From contig NW_008246073.1 of NCBI RefSeq assembly GCF_000281045.1, positions 82,220-131,330 of the forward strand: 49,111 bases of DNA, in the 5' to 3' direction. The translations under genes and the position numbers were made by a program. Below the pieces are notes generated by a model that was given only the letters and a program-made list of their open reading frames with translations, was not told the origin of the DNA and ran no database searches. This DNA is from Saprolegnia diclina VS20 (Eukaryota; Oomycota; Saprolegniomycetes; Saprolegniales; Saprolegniaceae). The first letter of the stretch is position 1. Each line of letters starts with the position of its first letter. Positions 45,366 to 49,111 of the stretch are shown piece by piece.

Positions 45366-46170
45366 TTTTTGCGACGCGTCATGTGGTCGTAAATAACAAC
45401 CTGCATGTACTCGGCGGTCTTGATTTCGGTCCGAGTCGAATTGTCGCCCGGGTTGGCCTATGAAACTCCATGAGTGCAGCCGCCGCATCAAGCTACGTAC
45501 TTTGGGGTCCACGTTGATGACCTTGCGATCGCGTTTGTTCTTGAAAAGCAAGCCCGTCTCGCTGTCCGCAATGACTTGAAAATTGGGGCTCGAGTTGGAC
45601 GTGCAAGTCTGCGTCTCCCAGTTGTAGTAGCTTAAGTCGGAAGGTTTCGGCAAAAGGCGCTTCTTCCGCTCAAAGTATGGCTCGAACGGCTCCGACTTGA
45701 GACGCAGCGCATAGTCGATGTAGCCGCTCACTTCTTGGCCCTTTGGATTACGGTCTCGGATAAAGATGATCGACTATCCAGCGGTATCCATCAAGTTAGG
45801 AGCCCGATTCGTGTCCATATACTACCGTGAGCTTGCCGTTGCGAACCATCTCTTCGCGGCTTGCGAGCGCCGAGAGGAACGGCAGCTGGGAAAAGTCTTT
45901 GCCAGCGCTGGCAAGCTGCTTGGGCAAGTTGGTCTTTTGGGCGTTCCGCTCTCGCTCCGTCTTCTTCCGCGCCTCAAAGTCTTCGCGCCGGAGCGTCTCG
46001 CCCGTGCCGCGGTACCCGAGCTCGATGAGCTGCCGCGCGAGCTCTTCGTCTTCGAGGTAGAAGAGGTCCGTCTCGCTGATCTGCGAGTCCAAATAGTCTT
46101 CGTACGTGGCGTATGGGTCGAGCGAGTCGCTCGTAAACTGGAAGTCCGTCGGCGGGTCGTGCTCGGTCAT
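45362..46170 (-). CDS. CFAP299: Cilia- and flagella-associated protein 299
   Basis: Exons (minus) 46170-45826, 45773-45501 and 45457-45362 give 237 residues; the human protein has 233. Diagnostic stretches are [83 protein letters not shown] and [10 protein letters not shown]. Both introns (52 and 43 nt) join conserved text. The family (DUF4464, C4orf22) is restricted to organisms with motile cilia, consistent with zoospores. Molecular role is poorly known. The start at ATG 46170 matches the family length. The TAA stop lies at 45364-45362 and overlaps the facing gene's TAG by four bases in total. Confidence 0.95.
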
Positions 46171-46529
46171 CGCGCTCTCGAGTTCGATGCAAACCGACAC
46201 GCCGTTTCTCAACTACCCGAGTAATTCACGGTTCCACCCGAAGGTCATTATCGTGGCACATATTAATCAATCAATCTCGGTGAATATCGACTACGGATCT
46301 CACAAGGACACTTGCTACTTCGCTAGTTGTCCGCCGAGGACAATTTAAGCATTTCCTAGTCTAGCAGCTACGTGATACTCTCTCGTCGATTGTGGGGAGC
46401 GTAATGCACCAACGCTACACCACCCACGCAGTCCGAGAACACAAACATCATGTGTATTCAAATGTGGACAATGACATCGATATGCACAAGTCACCAACGA
46501 AAGAGCAGAGACGAAGCACCACAAGACGC

Positions 46530-47768
46530 CTAGTTGCCGCACCAGATGGTGCCGTAGTCGCCGCTAAGATCTTCGCACGTCGCCGCATCAAAGTCGTAGC
46601 AGCCGTCACCGGCCGGGTAGTAGCACTGGCTGCAGCCGTGGCACTGGTCCGCCGTCGGCGCCGGCGTCGGCGCGGGTGTCTTGGTCGGCGGGTTTTGCGA
46701 CGTGGGCGTCGGCGACGTGCTAATCTTGGGGTACGACGGGTGCTCGGCGACGTTGCACATGCCGTTGCTGCCGACGCCGCGCTGCAAGTAGATGTAGCCA
46801 CCGGCGCCCCACGACGTGCCCCACGAGTTCTTGATCTTGAAGTGGTTGACGCCGCTGAGCGTGCCGTAGCCGACCGCGAGCACGGCGTGGTCCGACTGCG
46901 AGCCAGGGCACGACTTGACGACGCCGCTCTGGTAGTTCTTCCAGACGTTGTTGCCGGCCTCGACGATGACCTGGACGGCCTGCTTGTCGAGCGCCGACTG
47001 GAGCGCGCTCTCGCCTTGGATGTTGACCGTGGACCCGATGCTGAGCTTGGTCTTGCGGCACGACGTCTTGCACTGGCCGTTCTGGCCCGTCGACCCCGAC
47101 GTGTACGGGTAGTCGGCTTCGGTGCAGATGCCGTTGGCCGAGATGTAGTCGAGCGCCTTCCAAGGCCAGCCGCCCTGGCAGCCTTCGCCCGAGCTCGAGT
47201 CGCAGCTCACGAGTTGCTGCTCCGAGAGGTCGAGGAGCGACCCCGTCGCGAGACAGTGCGCCTGCTCGGCCACGGCCACCGACGAGAACGTCCAGCACGA
47301 CCCGCAGTTGCCCTGGTTCTTCACGGACGGGTTGCACTTGTCGGCGCTCCAGTCGATGCCAGCCGCTTCGGCCTGCTCGATCGTCAAGTCGCGGGCGACC
47401 GTGTCGGCGCGCAAGCGGCGCTCGGGCTGGCCACGAGCGAACGACCCCTTGACGTACTCGGCAAACTCCTTCTCCGTCAAGAGCACGAACGGGTTGTTGG
47501 TCGAGAAGCGCGCCTCGGGGTGGTCGATGTTGAGCTGGTCCACGATCTTCTTGGTGGCCGCGAAGCGGACGATCTCGTCATCCGACACGTCCAGAGACTC
47601 TTGGTTGCTGCTGGGCTTGGCCAGGCCTTGCTCGATCGCGACTTTGCCGGCTTCCGTCGCCTTCCACGCCAACACTTCGGTGGCGAGCGTGGCGCGCTCG
47701 TCGTTGCTGAGCTGCATCGCCGCCGCCGACGTCGCGGCGAGGGCCATCGTGACAAAGGCGGTCTTCAT
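46530..47768 (-). CDS. Secreted papain-like cysteine protease, copy 3
   Basis: An intronless gene of 412 residues, family C1A, with the same layout and catalytic residues as copy 2 (Gln152, Cys158, His294, Asn314). Residues 1 to about 347 are virtually identical to copy 2 in protein and DNA, apart from isolated changes such as EIVRFA. After SYP the linker is shorter (PTPTSQNPPTKTPAPTPAP). The Cys-rich tail is clearly diverged (CHGCSQCYYPAGDGCYDF), although it again ends YGTIWCGN. Identity with copies 1 and 2 continues about 130 bp upstream, to about 47900, and stops within some 10 bp after the stop codon. That pattern suggests gene conversion or a recent duplication limited to promoter plus protease body. 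Confidence 0.95.
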   Translation of the reverse strand: MKTAFVTMALAATSAAAMQLSNDERATLATEVLAWKATEAGKVAIEQGLAKPSSNQESLDVSDDEIVRFAATKKIVDQLNIDHPEARFSTNNPFVLLTEKEFAEYVKGSFARGQPERRLRADTVARDLTIEQAEAAGIDWSADKCNPSVKNQGNCGSCWTFSSVAVAEQAHCLATGSLLDLSEQQLVSCDSSSGEGCQGGWPWKALDYISANGICTEADYPYTSGSTGQNGQCKTSCRKTKLSIGSTVNIQGESALQSALDKQAVQVIVEAGNNVWKNYQSGVVKSCPGSQSDHAVLAVGYGTLSGVNHFKIKNSWGTSWGAGGYIYLQRGVGSNGMCNVAEHPSYPKISTSPTPTSQNPPTKTPAPTPAPTADQCHGCSQCYYPAGDGCYDFDAATCEDLSGDYGTIWCGN

Positions 47769-49111
47769 GGTTGTGGTGGTGGTAGTGGTGTCGGAGACGA
47801 CGCGAGTTGGAAAATGAGCCGATCGAAACGCAAGGTCGAGCGAGGCGCCTCGAGACGGCGATGCCGTTGCGCGATCCGAGGTGCGTGAGGCAGGGCTAGG
47901 GTTCAGTCGACGTCTGAGTCTGCGGGTCTGAGTTGATCAAACCAGATTGAACTATGTGCAGTATGTGAACCCACGAGGGATAACCTCATGATTTTCTGTG
48001 ATTGTTCAGCCGACAGAGTAGAATGTTGATTGCTACGGATGTCGTTTCGAAGCACGTCAAATGTACTATGGCTGCGGAGCGGCTTTGTTGTGTCTGTGTG
48101 CTCCGTTGCATGTAGTCTGTCAAATGAAATGACTTGAATGACGAGGACGTTACATTTTGGATCACAATGCCGGCGCACTCGCGGGCTGTGATAGGCTTCA
48201 CATCCCGCCTTCTAGCTGCGTGTCTACCGTAGTAGGCCACTGACTACCGCTGTTTGCGACAACTGTTTGCGAACTCTGATGCAAGCCCACCTACTCAGAT
48301 GCCGATGTCAATGATCCCACTTGAACCTTCTTTTGCTTGTTCCTTGGAACGGTGACACGCATGGGTCAGGATTCAACACCGTGATCCGACGACGTTATCT
48401 GGTGAGAATGGTGTAATAAAATCGGCCCCAGCGTATCCAAGCAAATCCAAAGAAAAACGCATGTCGTACGAGCAAATCATACGACGGTCGCCTTTAACTT
48501 CTCGACCATTTGACTGGTGGGCAGAGACGGGACATCTGGTTCATACCCATGATGGCGTCAAAGCTGCTACCGCTCGAACCAAAATCCACCAACGAAAAGA
48601 TGCAATACGACCTAAACGTTGCCTCACGAGGAATACTCGTTATATCGTGTAAGCATATTATTGTAAGCTAGATTTCCCTTTGACACATTCATACGTGAGT
48701 TTGCACTTGTATAGTTGCGCAATTCGCCATATAGGCCCATTAGCCCAATGAAAGCCCCAGAGAACAATAGAAAAGCTACAGGAGAAGCTTCTTGCCCAGC
48801 CACGAGAAACAGAAGATACTCTTACCGGTATGCATCGAACAGAGGCGGCAAACTCAGCAGCGCAACATCCCACTGAGCTATGCCGGACCAAGCTCCAAGC
48901 TCCAATTCCGCAATGTGATCATTATACTCTGTTTCGACTTTGTAAAATACCCCGAATCGCTACTCAGAAGTGAATCTGAGCCCGTCAGATCATGATGCCT
49001 GCCACACGCAAAAACAAGTGCATCCAGAGTATGACTGTCGGGGAAGGGACGATCACTCCACAACCATAACAAAGTCAAGTATTCCCCACGACTACGCACC
49101 GTTATAACCCT
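47769..49111. promoter_or_regulatory. Upstream region of protease copy 3
   Basis: The first about 130 bp are shared with copies 1 and 2; the rest is unique and AT-richer. TCTGAGT/ACTCAGA occurs at 47913, 47927, 48293 and 48962. No complete gene was recognised. Confidence 0.4.
48551..48971 (+). other. Possible partial gene at window end
   Basis: A frame near 48551 starts MMASKLLPLEPKSTNEKM and ends near a GTAAGC. A second open stretch to 48971 contains IEKLQEKLLAQPRETEDTL, which looks helical. A GT/AG intron could link them, but no join is convincing. It may be a small gene, a remnant or chance. Confidence 0.18.

Noticed and set aside
46392-47888. 498-codon open frame antisense to protease copy 3 (also 38199-39071 and 40317-40991 over the other copies)
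   Set aside because: It is Arg/Leu/Val-rich with no motifs and mirrors a well-supported protease gene. GC-rich third positions create such shadows.
1-49111. tRNA, rRNA, CRISPR arrays and intact retroelements
   Set aside because: I looked for cloverleaf, rRNA core and reverse transcriptase or integrase motifs and for regular spacer arrays, and saw none. A covariance-model search would be more sensitive.

Overview
This window reads as nuclear DNA of an oomycete, most likely one of the Saprolegniales (Saprolegnia, Achlya, Thraustotheca or Aphanomyces kin). The signs are GC-rich coding exons, many very short introns, a flagellar gene (CFAP299), receptor-like TKL kinases, secreted papain proteases with Cys-rich tails, and a decayed Crinkler-type NTPase-nuclease gene. 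The genus is an inference; no rRNA or other barcode lies in the window. Nearly all genes are split by introns of about 39-59 nt, mostly GTAC-type at the 5' end and TAG at the 3' end. I placed exons by hand from reading frame, splice dinucleotides and family conservation.

Layout, left to right. 1-4.2 kb: a single-pass TKL receptor-like kinase and an F-box/DUSP protein, both +. 4.3-16.8 kb (-): one giant gene of about 22 exons for a roughly 3,800-residue surface protein with a signal peptide, PAN-like Cys module, fibronectin III repeats, CUB/EGF-like modules, about forty GGG-type parallel beta-helix repeats, Cys-rich modules and a multi-pass membrane C-terminus. 17.1-24 kb: a DUF1295 membrane reductase-like protein, proteasome alpha-type-3, an unrecognised seven-exon gene, the large DNA primase subunit PRI2 and a frame-disrupted hypothetical gene. 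24.3-33.4 kb: a secreted/ER coiled-coil membrane protein, the TPR scaffold SKI3 of the Ski complex, a two-RRM protein and the RNase P/MRP subunit RPP40. 34-37.1 kb: a broken Crinkler-type gene and a SPRY-domain protein.

37.4-41.9 kb is a large inverted repeat. Two near-identical cathepsin-like cysteine protease genes point away from each other across a shared promoter region. A third near-identical copy lies at 46.5-47.8 kb with a different C-terminal tail. Between them, at 44.1-46.2 kb, a coiled-coil gene and CFAP299 converge and overlap by four bases at their stop codons. The protease upstream regions are unusually rich in the heptamer TCTGAGT/ACTCAGA.

The housekeeping genes share no pathway. 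What links some of them is mRNA and tRNA metabolism (SKI3, RRM protein, RPP40), replication and proteolysis. The accessory content of most interest is the giant beta-helix receptor-like protein and the young protease family in its palindrome. Two runs of N (13122-13375 and 37545-38184) interrupt the giant gene and one protease copy. I saw no rRNA, tRNA, CRISPR array or intact transposon.
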